From Candidatus Solirubrobacter pratensis (lineage in GTDB: Bacteria; Actinomycetota; Thermoleophilia; Solirubrobacterales; Solirubrobacteraceae): DNA of 64,000 nt. The DNA lies in assembly GCF_000425945.1 (NCBI RefSeq), contig NZ_AUEK01000011.1, forward strand, positions 229,085 through 293,084. Direction: 5' to 3'. The translations under genes and the position numbers were made by a program. This document shows positions 63,477-64,000 of the stretch, piece by piece. The notes under the pieces are model-generated. The model was not told where the DNA came from. It searched no databases and saw only the letters and a program-made list of their open reading frames with translations. The first letter of the stretch is position 1; each line of letters begins with the position of its first letter.

Positions 63477-64000
63477 ATGACCGACACGCCATCCCCCGAG
63501 GACCGCGACACCAACCCGACGACGCCCGAGCCTGAAGCTCCCGCCGTCACGGCATCCGAAGGGGACGGCGATACGGCGCCTGCTCCGACGCCCGAGGAGG
63601 CGACCGCCGAGGCCGCGGTCGCGGCCGACGCGCCCGCGCTCGACGCCGCGGAGACCGCCGAGGAGACGCCGAAGGTCGACGCGCCGTCCGTGGACCCGAG
63701 CGCCGGCGAGGCGCCGGTCGCCGACGGCCCGGTCGCCGAGGACACGGGGACCGCCGTGTCGGGCGAGACCGCCGAGGCGCCCGCGCCGCAGCCCGCCGCG
63801 GAGACGCCGGCCCCGGAGCCCGCGCAGGCCCCGGAGTCGGAGACGCCGGCCGCTGAGACGCCCGTGCCCGCGGCGGAGACCGCGCCTGCGGCGGCCGCTG
63901 AGACGCCCGCGCCGGCGGAGACGCCCGCCGCGGAGACCGCGCCTGCGGCGGCCGCTGAGACGCCCGCGCCCGCGGAGACGCCCGCCGCGGAGACCGCGCC
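63477..64000 (+). CDS. Acidic low-complexity protein, C-terminus off the right edge
   Basis: The frame is open from the ATG at 63477 to the window edge, about 174 codons. Visible sequence is almost entirely Ala, Pro, Glu and Thr, with no signal peptide or fold. Such acidic heads precede DUF349, translation-factor or secreted domains in actinobacteria, and the functional domain must lie to the right. I do not assign a family. The third-position GC is high throughout, consistent with coding. Confidence 0.6.
   Translation, partial: MTDTPSPEDRDTNPTTPEPEAPAVTASEGDGDTAPAPTPEEATAEAAVAADAPALDAAETAEETPKVDAPSVDPSAGEAPVADGPVAEDTGTAVSGETAEAPAPQPAAETPAPEPAQAPESETPAAETPVPAAETAPAAAAETPAPAETPAAETAPAAAAETPAPAETPAAETA
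63876..64000 (+). repeat. 57-base tandem repeat in the low-complexity gene
   Basis: Unit 1 (63876-63932) and unit 2 (63933-63989) are identical except for one base, and a third begins at 63990. Each encodes 19 residues beginning ETAPAAAAETPAPAE. The array may continue beyond the window. Confidence 0.88.

Overview
The window looks like a chromosomal segment of a very GC-rich actinobacterium. GTG and TTG starts are common, genes are packed with 4-base overlaps, and DivIVA, PiT/DUF47, panBC, LexA-type SOS boxes and a polA-rpsA-coaE-uvrB-uvrA backbone are present. A member of the Thermoleophilia (Solirubrobacter or Conexibacter type) is my best guess; this is inference from gene content, not a database match. 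I see no rRNA, tRNA, CRISPR array, phage or insertion sequence.

Layout. 1-12.0 kb is a surface-polysaccharide region: a GT39-like membrane transferase running off the left edge, a Wzx-type flippase, four soluble glycosyltransferases, a secreted PslG-like glycosidase, an MFS exporter and a membrane protein with a degenerate HD-GYP domain, with a primary-like sigma factor in the middle. 12.2-14.7 kb holds a GNAT and a family 4 uracil-DNA glycosylase interrupted by a 349-residue intein, the most striking object here. 14.7-17.3 kb is a pantothenate operon (DUF2520 protein, panC, panB), followed by DUF47-PiT phosphate uptake. 19.2-23.5 kb has an acetyltransferase, a LysM-SLT cell-wall enzyme with a possibly structured leader, a LarA-like racemase and a Bcr/CflA transporter. 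23.5-36.3 kb carries uvrA, a class II aldolase, an M32 carboxypeptidase, a DivIVA-like protein, mutY, a GAF-GAF-PAS-GGDEF-EAL protein, a flippase-like membrane protein and uvrB. 36.4-44.6 kb is transport: USP, amino-acid permease, two ABC-2 exporters, a DHA2 pump and a TetR. 44.5-50.1 kb is a sugar unit (glucosidase, LacI, binding protein, two permeases, no ATPase). 50.2-60.6 kb is mixed metabolism plus slt-coaE-rpsA. 60.7-63.3 kb is polA, and an acidic low-complexity protein begins at the right edge.

How genes work together. uvrA and uvrB each have a GAAC-N4-GTTC SOS box. The repair genes polA, uvrB, uvrA, mutY and the uracil glycosylase lie within one 64-kb stretch. The order polA-rpsA-coaE-uvrB-uvrA, all on the minus strand, matches the compact mycobacterial arrangement but is opened up by islands. 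Many genes have a TANNNT hexamer 6-9 nt before the start codon and no Shine-Dalgarno, suggesting widespread leaderless translation.

Limits. All calls come from reading the sequence and supplied translations by eye. Starts, hairpins and operators are unmodelled, and no homology search was run.
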